DNA of 64,000 nucleotides from Eupeodes corollae. Its lineage: Eukaryota > Arthropoda > Insecta > Diptera > Syrphidae. The translations under genes and the position numbers were made by a program. Location: the NCBI RefSeq assembly GCF_945859685.1, contig NC_079147.1, positions 188,277,174 through 188,341,173 of the forward strand, given 5' to 3'. Below, in pieces: positions 55,640-64,000 of the stretch. The stretch's first letter is position 1; each line of letters starts with the position of its first letter. The notes below the pieces were generated by a model. That model saw nothing but the letters and a program-made list of their open reading frames with translations, did not search any database and was not told the origin of the DNA.

Positions 55640-57310
55640 AAAGTAGGCGGACCTGGGCCTCAACCAACATGCGTCTCCATCCAGCTCGATCCCTAGCTAG
55701 CTGTCTCCAGTTTCGCACGCCAAGTTGGTTGAGGTCCTATCCCACCTGGGTGCGCCACCTAAGTCGCTGTCTTCCTCTATTGCGCCGCGCCGTCCCTCGA
55801 GATTGGATTCGAAGACCTTCCGGGCTGGAGCGTTGATGTCCATCCGCTCTACATGACCTAGCCATCTAAGCCGTTGGACTTTAATTCTGCTAACTAGGTC
55901 AGTGTCGCTGTACAGCCCTTACAGTTCATCGTTATATCTTTTCCTCCATTCTCCATCTATGCGTACGGGACCAAAAATCACCCGAAGAATTTTTCTCTCA
56001 AAGCATCCTAAGACGCTCTCATCATTCTTTGACAGGGTCCAGGCCTGAGCGCCATAAATGAGAATGGGATGATGAGTGTCTTATAGATGGTGATTTTAGA
56101 TGCTCGAGAGAGGACTTTACTTCTCAATTGCCTTCTAAGTCTTAAGAAGCAGCGATTTGCAAGAGTTATTCTTCGTTTGATTTCAGCGCTGGTGTCGTTG
56201 TCTGTATTAATAGCGGTGCCTAGGTAGACAAAGTCCTTAACTACCTCAAAGTTATAGCTGTCCATGGTGACGTTTTGTCCAAGACGTCGTCGTTCAGTGT
56301 CCTTTTTTGATGACAGCATATACTTGGTCTTGCCCTCATTGACCACTAAGCCCATCTTCTTCGCTTCCGTCGCAATGCTCAAAAACGCTCCACTGACATC
56401 ACACTTTGATCTTCCAATTATGTCAATATCATCTGCGTATCCGAGTAATTGGATGGACTTTTGGAAGATTGTGCCTCTAGTGTTGACGGTTGAGTTTTTC
56501 ACAATTCTTTCCAGAAAGTTGAAGAAGTCGTATGACAGTGCATCGCCTAAAACCTTTTTTGACATCAAATGCATCGGTGAGATCTTTTCCGATCTTGATA
56601 GAGCAGCGTGCATTCTCCATCGTCATTCTGCACAAACGGATAAGTTTGACAGAGATGCCAAAACTAGACATTGCTCTGTAGAGATCTTCCCTATGGATGC
56701 TGTCATACGTGCCTTTAAAATGTAGTGTGAATATTTGGTCGATAGTAGACCTTCCTGTATTAATCCAAAAAAGGTCAGGTTGTTGACAAACAGCTTCAGA
56801 CGTTCACATAATGCGGCAGAAAGGATCTTGTATGCAATGTTAAGGAGACTGATGCCTATGTAGTTGGCGCAATTTAGAGGGTCTCCTTTTTTATTTATCG
56901 GTCAAACTATGCTGAGATTCCACTCATCGGGTATGGTAATGGTTTCTTTCGACCATATTTTGCAGATGAGTTGATGCATGATCCCTACCAAGTCATCGCC
57001 TGCTGCTTTAAATAGCTCGGCAGCGATGTAGTCAGCTCCAGCAGCTTTGCTTGACTTCAATAAGGATCTTCACTTCATCGAGGTAGGGTAGGCGGAATTG
57101 TTGATCTGTGTTCCCTAGGTTAAGAGGTTCAATCTCCCTTACAGCGGATATCGGTTCTTCATTATATAATTTGGAGAAGTGGTCTTTCCATATTCTCAAC
57201 ATAGACTGCGGTTCTACTATGATGTTTCCCTTATCGCCTTTACAGGCTTCGGTTCGTGGCTGGTAAATTTCTTTAGTCAACTCAAAAATCAGACCTTTCA
57301 AAAGAAACAA
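55640..57310 (-). mobile_element. RTE-like LINE copy 4: best RT copy
   Basis: From 57310 leftward there are a linker (MLRIWKDHFSKLYNEEPISA; NLGNTDQQFRLPYLDEVKIL), fingers in other frames (about 56990-56830) and SSFGISVKLIRLCRMTMENA. A 201-codon frame (56613-56008) has KKVLGDALSYDFFNFLERIV, an intact YADD in LGYADDIDIIGRSKCDVSGA, VVNEGKTKYMLSSKKDTERR, FEVVKDFVYLGTAINTDNDT, EIKRRITLANRCFLRLRRQL and TIYKTLIIPFSFMAL. The C-terminal tail (about 55960-55650) has VQRLRWLGHVERMDINAPAR. The KDF-x-YLG..EIKRRI pattern and the WLGH tail are shared with RTE/BovB-type elements, hence the clade call. Motif A and the finger region are shortened. It is the least decayed member of its family here. Confidence 0.85.
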
Positions 57311-58125
57311 GGGAAGAACTTACAAATAGTAACTAAATATGCATAAAACATTTTGAAAACACATATTTAAGAAGAATTAACACTGCCATTGAAATTTATT
57401 GATATTTCCTTCCTGATGAGTTGTCCAATTTATTTTACGTTCAATTATAATTTTCAAAAATTGAAAACCACATTTTCAACAGGGAAAACCACAACTTATT
57501 GAGAGCCATATCCAAAAGTATAAGATTGATTATTATCAGCTTGTTTATTCTATTTTGGGTTTTGTATTATTTGTTTTTGTATTTTTGCATCAATTATTTC
57601 GAGCATAAGTGTGTAAATAGACAAATCATGACCAATCCATCATCAGTTCAAGCTAATTATAATTATAAACAACACCTACACAACATTTCGTTTTATATTT
57701 ACGAGTATTTGAAATAAATTAGCACCTAATTTCTTGATTCTTTATACTCCCAACCGGATACTAATTGACACAATAAAGGAAGGCAAAATAAAATAAATAA
57801 AAAAAAACACAAACAAACAAAGAATAAATTGATTTGCAACAAACTGTCAATTAGAGAGAAGACCTTTTAAATAGCTTTCCATTTATGTGTCTTTGTTAGA
57901 CTTTAACTGAACAATATTAAATAACCTTTGTTTTGGAAACTTGCGTCTCTATCAATTTCGGATGCTTTATTTATTTGTTTTATAGGATTTGGTATTAATA
58001 CAAACAGTTATGGCATCAGGTACCTTACTCGTGTCAAATGCAATATTTGAAGGAATCAAGCATAAGCTATACCATTTTAATTAATTTTCGTCGAATTACG
58101 TTATTTAAAAGTTAAAGTCGATTAT
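57311..58125. other. No gene seen
   Basis: AT-rich. A plus-strand frame at 57499-57717 starts with a hydrophobic run but is composed of AT-rich codons and lacks any family feature. Confidence 0.45.
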
Positions 58126-58129
58126 CCAA

Positions 58130-58285
58130 GTCTGGATTCGCGTAGTGTAGCTAAAAAAGAATCTCTGTACTTCAAAGCACTTCTGTAGTTTGGCTCAATG
58201 GTAAAGTGATGAACATTTCTAGAACTTTGGGTATGGGTTTAGGGAATTGCCTAATGGCAGGAATGTAACTTTGGTATGTACATTT
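58130..58285 (-). mobile_element. LINE-A 3' fragment, inverted
   Basis: The complement reads 'agttacattcctgccattag' through 'ttctagaaatgttcatcact' to 'aagtacagagattctttttt', matching 1408-1530 of LINE-A copy 1 almost base for base with small gaps. Confidence 0.72.
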
Positions 58286-58685
58286 CTAACCTTTAGACGG
58301 TAGATGGCAACAAGACCGACATTTGAAATATGATAACATTAATAGAAATAACAATAAGTGTTACAAATTTACACTGCTTTTTTATATCGAGGGTCTGTGA
58401 TACTATAATTGTAAAGTTCATTCTTCCCTGGTCGCCTTTGAGTATGCTGAGCATGTGTCTTGCTTCTATGCTGCGTTAGCTGAAGAATTTTAGCCTCAAT
58501 TCCGTCGGGATTGAGCATATCGTTTTCCAATTACAAACACTACACAATACAAGCAGATCTTTTTGGTGGGGACAAAAATTAAGACTCAGCAAATCTGCTT
58601 TAGCTTTGAAAATAATGTTTATTTTATTTTAGAAGGTACGAGTTCTGCGCCATGTTGAAGCTCTTACGGCTGTTGTTAAGGGTTT
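58286..58685. other. No gene seen
   Basis: Short spacer without recognisable parts. Confidence 0.4.
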
Positions 58686-58689
58686 TTCA

Positions 58690-58900
58690 ACTGGTGCGGA
58701 TAGATATTGGTACCCCGTGGCGGCCATTTTGTTTTGGTGAATTTGTCAAATCTTTTGTTTACTATTAACGTGCTTATGCCAAATCATCATTTCAAGTTAC
58801 ACGATTGAACAGCACGTTCAAATGATTGAACTTAAGTATCAACATGAGTGTTCGTTAACTTAAACGTTGCGCGCATTGAGCCCATTTTAGGGTAGAGGTG
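58690..58900 (+). pseudogene. Mariner-like 5' end and first codons
   Basis: The sequence is the inverted counterpart of 48240-48445: 'ccccgtggcggccattttgt', 'gattgaacagcacgttcaaa' and 'gtgttcgttaacttaaacgt' match the complement there. It holds the 5' flank and the very start of the transposase frame, then stops. Orientation differs from most other copies of the family. Confidence 0.68.
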
Positions 58901-58904
58901 TTGT

Positions 58905-59975
58905 CCGTTTACAGTCGACTCCAACTCTTTTTTAATAGAAACCCTATCAAGGACATGATTGAGCATATTGTAATCGTAAACGATAGGTAACAAACGACGG
59001 GTAAACGAAAAACATTGATATTTGGATATGTTTAGGGCTAAATGGTTTATATTGCACCACTTGATAAAATTGTTAACATCATTTTGGAGGAACATACAGG
59101 CTGTTAAGTTTTTTACACGTCTAAAAAATTCTAAATGATCCGCAAACATAAGATGCATTGAGTTTGTAAGGACATCAGGAAGGTCATAAATAAAAATAAG
59201 GAACTTGCTGAACGCCAGAAGTTACAGAAAAGGGATGTGCGGCAATCGAATCAATTGCAACAAGCTGAATGCTCCCTGTAAGATAAGCAGTCAGCCATTT
59301 TAGTTCGTTGGCATGAAAACATATGATGTTCTCTAATTTGTTTAATAAAATTTTATGATGCACCCTATCAAACGCTTTTGCAAAATCGGTTTAGATAACG
59401 TCCACTTGGTAACCCTTTTCTAATGAATTAAGAATACAATTCGTGAAAATAGGTTAGTGGAAGTTGAACTACCGGAAACAAAACCGTGTTGGTACGGGGA
59501 TATGGTTTCTTTTAATAAAAACATCAATTCATCGCAAACAATTTTTTTCAAATAATTAAGGTATTGAGAAAAATTTACTAATAGGTCGGTAGTTTGTTAT
59601 TTCCTGTTTTGGACCACATTTGTGAATAGGAGTAACGAAGGACGTTTTCCATTCTGGCAAAAATACATCATACGTTAACGAACTATTAAACATAAAAAAT
59701 AAACTCTAGACAGAGCGACGGAACATTTTTTTTTAAATAATAGGTGGAATTTCATCTGGACCAGAATTATTGTCTTCAGTTAGACCAGATAGAGCCAATT
59801 CCACTTCTGATAAGGTAACACTTAAATTTGTTATGTTTAGACTGTTTAGGGACGGGCAAAAAGAGATGTTAGTGACATGACTAGAATCAATATAATTTGT
59901 CTTAAAAAAACTTAAAAAAAGGCATCGCAGATAGATGGTAGACTTGTTAATGTCGTACCTAAATATTGCATACTA
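58905..59975 (-). mobile_element. Jockey-like LINE remnant behind the BEL element
   Basis: From 59975 leftward there are FLPEWKTSFVTPIHKCGPKQ and EITNYRPIS (about 59665-59590), then ELMFLLKETISPYQHGFVSG (about 59530-59470). Next are a decayed motif A (AFDRVHHKIL-like near 59370), LAFSKFLIFIYDLPDVL and the active site LMFADH, where the second Asp is His (about 59150). NDVNNFIKWCNINHLALNIS and QCFSFTRRLLPIVYDYNM follow in an open frame (59158-58832). The element starts where the BEL LTR ends, so BEL probably inserted into it. The rest should lie beyond the window. Confidence 0.75.
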
Positions 59976-59982
59976 TAAAAAA

Positions 59983-60247
59983 TGGCCCAGGAACAAGTTA
60001 AGTTTCGATTTGAAGTTTTAAATAAAAAACACGACAACCTTTACTTATAAGAATTATTAATCAATTTAATTTTTAGAATTCATTTTACATTCTTATATAG
60101 AGTTAATTTTAAGGTTAACGAAAGTCAAAATAAAAACAATATTCAATATTTAATTTCTTCTTTCAATAAACATCGAAAATTATTAAAATGAACGAAGGAT
60201 TAAATTTAAAGGTGCAAACAAAAGAATGTACTTAATATTTTTCAACA
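59983..60247 (-). mobile_element. BEL/Pao 3' LTR
   Basis: The region begins on the minus strand with TGTTGAAAAATATT immediately after the purine-rich tract that follows the pol stop. It has a TATA box (tctatataag, 60091-60100). A possible end at 59983 gives ...CCA, so the LTR would be about 265 bp. The right (5') limit is well supported; the left one is a guess, because the partner LTR and target-site duplication are outside the window. Confidence 0.6.
60091..60100 (-). promoter_or_regulatory. TATA box in LTR
   Basis: Minus strand 'tctatataag', about 150 bp into the LTR, where a U3 promoter would be expected. Confidence 0.45.
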
Positions 60248-60261
60248 TCCTCCGCCGCCGA
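60248..60261 (-). promoter_or_regulatory. Polypurine tract of the BEL/Pao element
   Basis: Minus strand 'cggcggcggagga', a G/A-rich run (with C interruptions) directly before TGTTGAA. It would prime plus-strand DNA synthesis. It is 6 bp after the pol stop codon. Confidence 0.6.
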
Positions 60262-60266
60262 GTTAA

Positions 60267-63200
60267 TTAAGAACTTATTTCCAAAGGATATAAAAGTTGA
60301 ACTGGTCTTCGAAGAACTGAACCATTAGCCAATCGTACTTCACATGCACGAACTTTTCCGTCTCGCCCTGGAAATGTTTTTTGGATGATCGCTAATCGCC
60401 AGAGTATCCTAGGCAAAGATGGATCTTCTATTAGTACCACTTCTCCAGCTGCAAGGTAGGTCGATGTTGCTTGTCTCTCATGATGTAATGAGCGTAACTG
60501 TTGAAGATATTCTCTAAACCAACGGCGTTTAAATATTGAAATATTTTGTAAACGTTGTGCCCACTCTGATCTCAGCGTATTTTGATTGATGGGTTGAAAA
60601 TTCTGTTCGGGTGTAGAATCACCAGATATTCCTTGAACACCAAGAAAATGGGCAGGTGTAAGGGGAGCACAATCCGAAGAATCATCACTGCAGTACGTAA
60701 GAGGTCGCGAATTGACTACAAATTCAACTTCAGTAAGAAGAGTCGTAAATTGGTCGATAGACAAAGTTGCTTTCAGCACTGCGGCCTTCAATGAGGATTT
60801 CACAACTCTTACTAGACGCTCCCAGAATCCACCCCACCAAGGTGCACGTTCGACGATAAATTTCCAGGTAATACGTTGATCAGTTAAGAAGCATTGAAAA
60901 TCGGGATTTGATTTCAATTTAAGTTTATGACTTAGTTCTGTAGATGCCTTTTTGAAAGTCTTGGCATTATCGGAATATATAATCCGAGGTACACCTCTTC
61001 GCGCAATAAAACGCCTCAATGCCAAAAGACAACTTTCGGCTGTCAGATCCAAAACCACCTCTAAGTGCACTGCTCTTACTGCTGCACAAGTAAGCAGCAT
61101 TATGTAGACCTTCCTCGATTGTTTGGTTCTATCGATCACATAAAGCGGACCAGCAAAATCCACACCAGTGATCTCGAAAGGCCTTGTATGCAGTATTCGC
61201 TCTCTAGGAAGTGGAGCGAAGGGTTGTGATGCTGATTTAGCTTGAAGGAGCTTGCAAACAAAACAATTTTTAATAATATTTTTAACAAGTTGCCTTACTT
61301 TAAGTATCCAGAATCTTGAGCGAAGCTTTGAAAGGACTGAATTCGTTCCGGCATGAAATAGCTTCTCGTGGGTGTCTCTTACAATCAGCTTCGTAATGTG
61401 CGATGATTTGGGCAAAATATACGGATGAGTTTCTTCTGGACTTAATCCTGCAAACTGAAGACGCCCTCCAACTCGTAATAGTTCATCAGTGTCATCTAAA
61501 AATGGATTAAGAGTTGCCAGATCAGAACTTGATGGAATACATTTTTTATTAAAAAGTAAAGTTAATTCATCTTTAAAATGTTGCCTCTGGACATATTTTA
61601 TCCAGCATTTTTCAGCAGATATAATTTCATCGGCCGTAAGAAAAGTTGGAAACTTCTTTTTTGTCTTAAAGAAATTATATGCACGAAAAAAGTAAGCGGT
61701 TGTTCGGAGCAGATGTCTCCAAGTGCTAAAATCGATTGGATTCATAGGTGGAGTAATAATATTTTTTAACTCAACTAAAGCGGAGTGAGCTTCAATTTCT
61801 TCAGTCACATGTAAAGAGGTAATCAAGGTTGTAATACTGATATCGTTTTGTGGCCATGTTGATTGATTTTCTTTTAACCAATCCGGTCCAGACATCCACA
61901 AAGATGAATTTATAAGAGCGTTAGCGTTAATACCTCTTGTGACTAGGTCTGCTGGGTTTTCTAGGCCTGGACAGTGTCTCCACTTTGAAACATCGCAAAT
62001 AGATCTTATTTCGCGGACCCTGTTTTCAATATATGGTTTCCAACGTTTACTGGAACCAGTAATCCAAAACCATGAAATTTTCGAATCCGTCCATAGATAA
62101 GCATCATTAAATTCAACACGCAAGTTTTTCTGCATGTAATCTAATAAACGAGCTGCAACGAGAGCAGCAGTTAATTCAAGCTTTGGAATGGTTAGTTCGT
62201 TCTGATTTTTGTTGTTTAGAGGTGCCACTCTATTTTTAGCACATAAGAAACGCACAAAAATATTTCCAATATCGTCACGCGTTCTTGCATAGGCTACGGC
62301 TCCGAAAGCATATTGGCTCGCATCTGCAAAAATATGTATTTCAACGTTTCTCTTACCAACAATCACATGACGTGGAAAGGCTATTTTCCGAAGATCGCTC
62401 ACTTCATGGCAGCATGTCATCCAAATTTTCATCATATCTTCAGGTAAGAGCTCGTCCCACTCTAGATGTTTACGCCAGATTGATTGAAAAAGGATTTTAA
62501 GACGAACTATCCAAGGACCTAGAAAACCAAGAGGGTCAAATATTTTTGCCATTACCTTAAGAACATTCCGCTTTGTGCCTTTTGGCTTCTCTGACTCTAA
62601 AAGATTCAGAAGTCCATCAACATTTACAGCCAATTCATCTGTGGCAACTAACCAACACAGACCAAGTACCTTTTGAAGTTTGTGAATATCTTGATCTATT
62701 GGAATCTTACGACGAACGGAAGAGTTGTTGGAATTCCATTTGCATAAATTCATAGATGCACTTTTAAGAATGATGTTGGCTTCTTTTTGAATTTTCACGG
62801 CATCTATTTCTTCATCGACACTGCACACAAGATCGTCTACATAAAAACTCTTGAGGAGAAGAGCGCACGTTCGGGGGTATGTTTGTTCAGCTTCTTTAAT
62901 CGCCTTTATAATTGTGACAGCCAAAAGGCCAGGGCTGCAAGTGACGCCAAATGTCACACGAGTCATTCGAAATACCTTTATGTCAGGAAGATTGTCAACG
63001 TTATTTAATTTATCCGAAAACCAAATAAATCTGTGACTATCGCGGTCTTTCGGGTGCAGCATTATCTGTAAAAAAGCCTTTTCTATATCTGCTGTTAATG
63101 CAATCTTACCAATTCTGAAATTTAATAGAATCGTTATAATATCAGGTAACAGATTATTGCCCACTTCAAGATGTTGGTTAAGCGAATATTGATTAGAGGC

Positions 63201-64000
63201 ATGAGCTGACGCGTCAAAAACGATACGCAATTTCGTTGTTTCTTTGTCTTCCCTGTAGACTGGACGGTGAGGCATGTAATACACACGTTCGCCTTCGATT
63301 GGGTACGGTGCTGGTTCGGCTATTCCACTTGAGAGCATGTCATTAAACGCATTGTCATATTCCAGAAGTTTTTTATTCACGCAAAGTTTTCTGACGAGGG
63401 CCTTGAATCGTTGTAGGGCTCCTGGATAGTTGTCATCAAGTAAACCCATCTCTTTCCACGGGAGCAATGCTTCAAAGCGATGATCTAACCTGCGAACATT
63501 AAGAGATAAATCTGTATCGACATTTTCATTAGATGTTAAAGCAATTCCCAGAACTTCGAGTTGCCAAAATTTACGAGCTTCTTCGCAGACACATATACCT
63601 AGAGACGTGATGCTAGTTTTGGAAACTTCAGTTTGTGGCAATGGTCCTTGAATTGTCCAGCCAAATACAGTTTCTATTGCTGTTAGTTTATCGGTTATTC
63701 GCTTATATTTATCCGTAGCAAATTGCCAGTAGTAATCAGCACCAATTAGGAGACTTATGCCTTCTTCTGGTATATTCCCTAAAGTACGAGAATCTGCTAA
63801 TGGTAAACCATGCAATGATGTTTCCAGCAATTGACTCGGGGGCGCAGCGAGAGCATCAACACAAATTTCGGGTACTTCAATCGCTTCAACAACGAATGTA
63901 CGATTATTATATTGGCTGCGTAAGATTATTTTTACCTTATTACATAACCGGTTTGGCTTAGGCTTATCACTTCCAAATGAGATTATACTCAAGTTGTGAG
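60267..64000 (-). CDS. pol: BEL/Pao retrotransposon Pol, 5'-partial, intact in window
   Basis: The frame is open from the window edge to the TAA at 60267-60269, about 1244 codons; the first ATG is not in view. Counting from the TTG at 63992, domains are as follows. The end of an aspartic-protease-type region has LLIGADYYW (81-89). The RT runs about 180-470, with LTADIEKAFLQI (catalytic Asp ~302) and FYVDDLVC (YVDD 384-387). RNase H spans about 550-690, with HIFADAS (~556), PKLELTAAL (~606), WTDSK (~636) and NPADLVTRG (~682). The integrase zinc site is H875, H880, C910 and C913. The integrase core has GVDFAGPL (D945), IIYSDNA (D1008) and GGFWERL (E1058). A C-terminal domain has WAQRLQNISIFKRRWFREYL and GEVVLIEDPSLPR-IL-WRLA. 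Pol would copy and integrate the element in germ cells. No stop or frameshift and a full catalytic set mark it as recent, unlike everything else here. Gag and protease start lie outside. Confidence 0.95.
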   Translation of the reverse strand, partial: HNLSIISFGSDKPKPNRLCNKVKIILRSQYNNRTFVVEAIEVPEICVDALAAPPSQLLETSLHGLPLADSRTLGNIPEEGISLLIGADYYWQFATDKYKRITDKLTAIETVFGWTIQGPLPQTEVSKTSITSLGICVCEEARKFWQLEVLGIALTSNENVDTDLSLNVRRLDHRFEALLPWKEMGLLDDNYPGALQRFKALVRKLCVNKKLLEYDNAFNDMLSSGIAEPAPYPIEGERVYYMPHRPVYREDKETTKLRIVFDASAHASNQYSLNQHLEVGNNLLPDIITILLNFRIGKIALTADIEKAFLQIMLHPKDRDSHRFIWFSDKLNNVDNLPDIKVFRMTRVTFGVTCSPGLLAVTIIKAIKEAEQTYPRTCALLLKSFYVDDLVCSVDEEIDAVKIQKEANIILKSASMNLCKWNSNNSSVRRKIPIDQDIHKLQKVLGLCWLVATDELAVNVDGLLNLLESEKPKGTKRNVLKVMAKIFDPLGFLGPWIVRLKILFQSIWRKHLEWDELLPEDMMKIWMTCCHEVSDLRKIAFPRHVIVGKRNVEIHIFADASQYAFGAVAYARTRDDIGNIFVRFLCAKNRVAPLNNKNQNELTIPKLELTAALVAARLLDYMQKNLRVEFNDAYLWTDSKISWFWITGSSKRWKPYIENRVREIRSICDVSKWRHCPGLENPADLVTRGINANALINSSLWMSGPDWLKENQSTWPQNDISITTLITSLHVTEEIEAHSALVELKNIITPPMNPIDFSTWRHLLRTTAYFFRAYNFFKTKKKFPTFLTADEIISAEKCWIKYVQRQHFKDELTLLFNKKCIPSSSDLATLNPFLDDTDELLRVGGRLQFAGLSPEETHPYILPKSSHITKLIVRDTHEKLFHAGTNSVLSKLRSRFWILKVRQLVKNIIKNCFVCKLLQAKSASQPFAPLPRERILHTRPFEITGVDFAGPLYVIDRTKQSRKVYIMLLTCAAVRAVHLEVVLDLTAESCLLALRRFIARRGVPRIIYSDNAKTFKKASTELSHKLKLKSNPDFQCFLTDQRITWKFIVERAPWWGGFWERLVRVVKSSLKAAVLKATLSIDQFTTLLTEVEFVVNSRPLTYCSDDSSDCAPLTPAHFLGVQGISGDSTPEQNFQPINQNTLRSEWAQRLQNISIFKRRWFREYLQQLRSLHHERQATSTYLAAGEVVLIEDPSLPRILWRLAIIQKTFPGRDGKVRACEVRLANGSVLRRPVQLLYPLEISS

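Noticed and set aside
57499..57717. Membrane protein with N-terminal hydrophobic segment
   Set aside because: The hydrophobic run comes from T-rich codons; such frames are common by chance in AT-rich DNA and nothing else supports a gene.
60573..63036. Plus-strand frames opposite the BEL pol gene
   Set aside because: They are shadows of the long minus-strand frame, which has all domain evidence.

Overview
The window reads as non-coding, repeat-filled DNA of an insect, most likely a fly (Diptera). It is AT-rich and carries no prokaryotic signal. No intact host protein gene, rRNA or CRISPR array was seen, and the only tRNA-like sequences are SINE heads. The organism call is an inference from the mix of transposon families: jockey/CR1-like, RTE-like and RNase H-bearing LINEs, mariner and Tc1 elements, a BEL/Pao element and a tRNA-derived SINE. 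The species was not identified. The stretches between elements look like intergenic or intronic DNA.

Almost everything recognisable is a transposable element, mostly dead. 'LINE-A' (jockey/CR1-like RT) lies at about 0.5-1.8, 14.3, 15.3-16.2 plus 17.8, 38.4 and 58.2 kb. 'LINE-B' (endonuclease + RT + terminal zinc knuckle) lies at 16.2-17.8, 31.9-32.2, 32.5-33.7 and 42.5-44.7 kb. RTE-like LINEs lie at 2.3-3.7, 22.7-23.5, 26.6-27.4 (inverted) and 55.7-57.3 kb. An RNase H LINE lies at 9.2-11.0 and 51.4-52.3 kb. Further jockey-like pieces are at 2.2, 6.3-8.1, 24.0, 24.3-25.1, 27.8, 28.0-29.0, 41.0, 54.0-55.2 and 58.9-60.0 kb. A mariner-like transposase family has at least seven remnants (1.7, 5.2, 18.3, 38.1, 45.8-48.5, 50.2-52.5 and 58.8 kb). 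There are also a Tc1-like copy (36.6-37.2), a gypsy-type remnant (44.9-45.7), a possible RAG1/Transib-like transposase fossil (39.4-40.1) and a SINE family with two clean target-site duplications.

The region is layered. A SINE splits a jockey ORF at 7.57-7.89 kb, LINE-B splits LINE-A at 16.2-17.8 kb, and an RNase H LINE and a TIR-bounded mariner both sit inside an older mariner at 50.2-52.5 kb. An unclassified repeat family built around ~173-bp tandem units occurs three times (19.4, 35.5 and 45.9 kb). Its third copy interrupts a mariner ORF, so its ends can be read directly. I think this family is the best candidate for an undescribed element.

The one young-looking element is at the right edge: a minus-strand BEL/Pao pol ORF, uninterrupted from the window edge at 64000 to its stop at 60267, with polypurine tract and 3' LTR behind it. 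All catalytic residues of RT, RNase H and integrase can be seen. Its gag and 5' LTR lie beyond the window.
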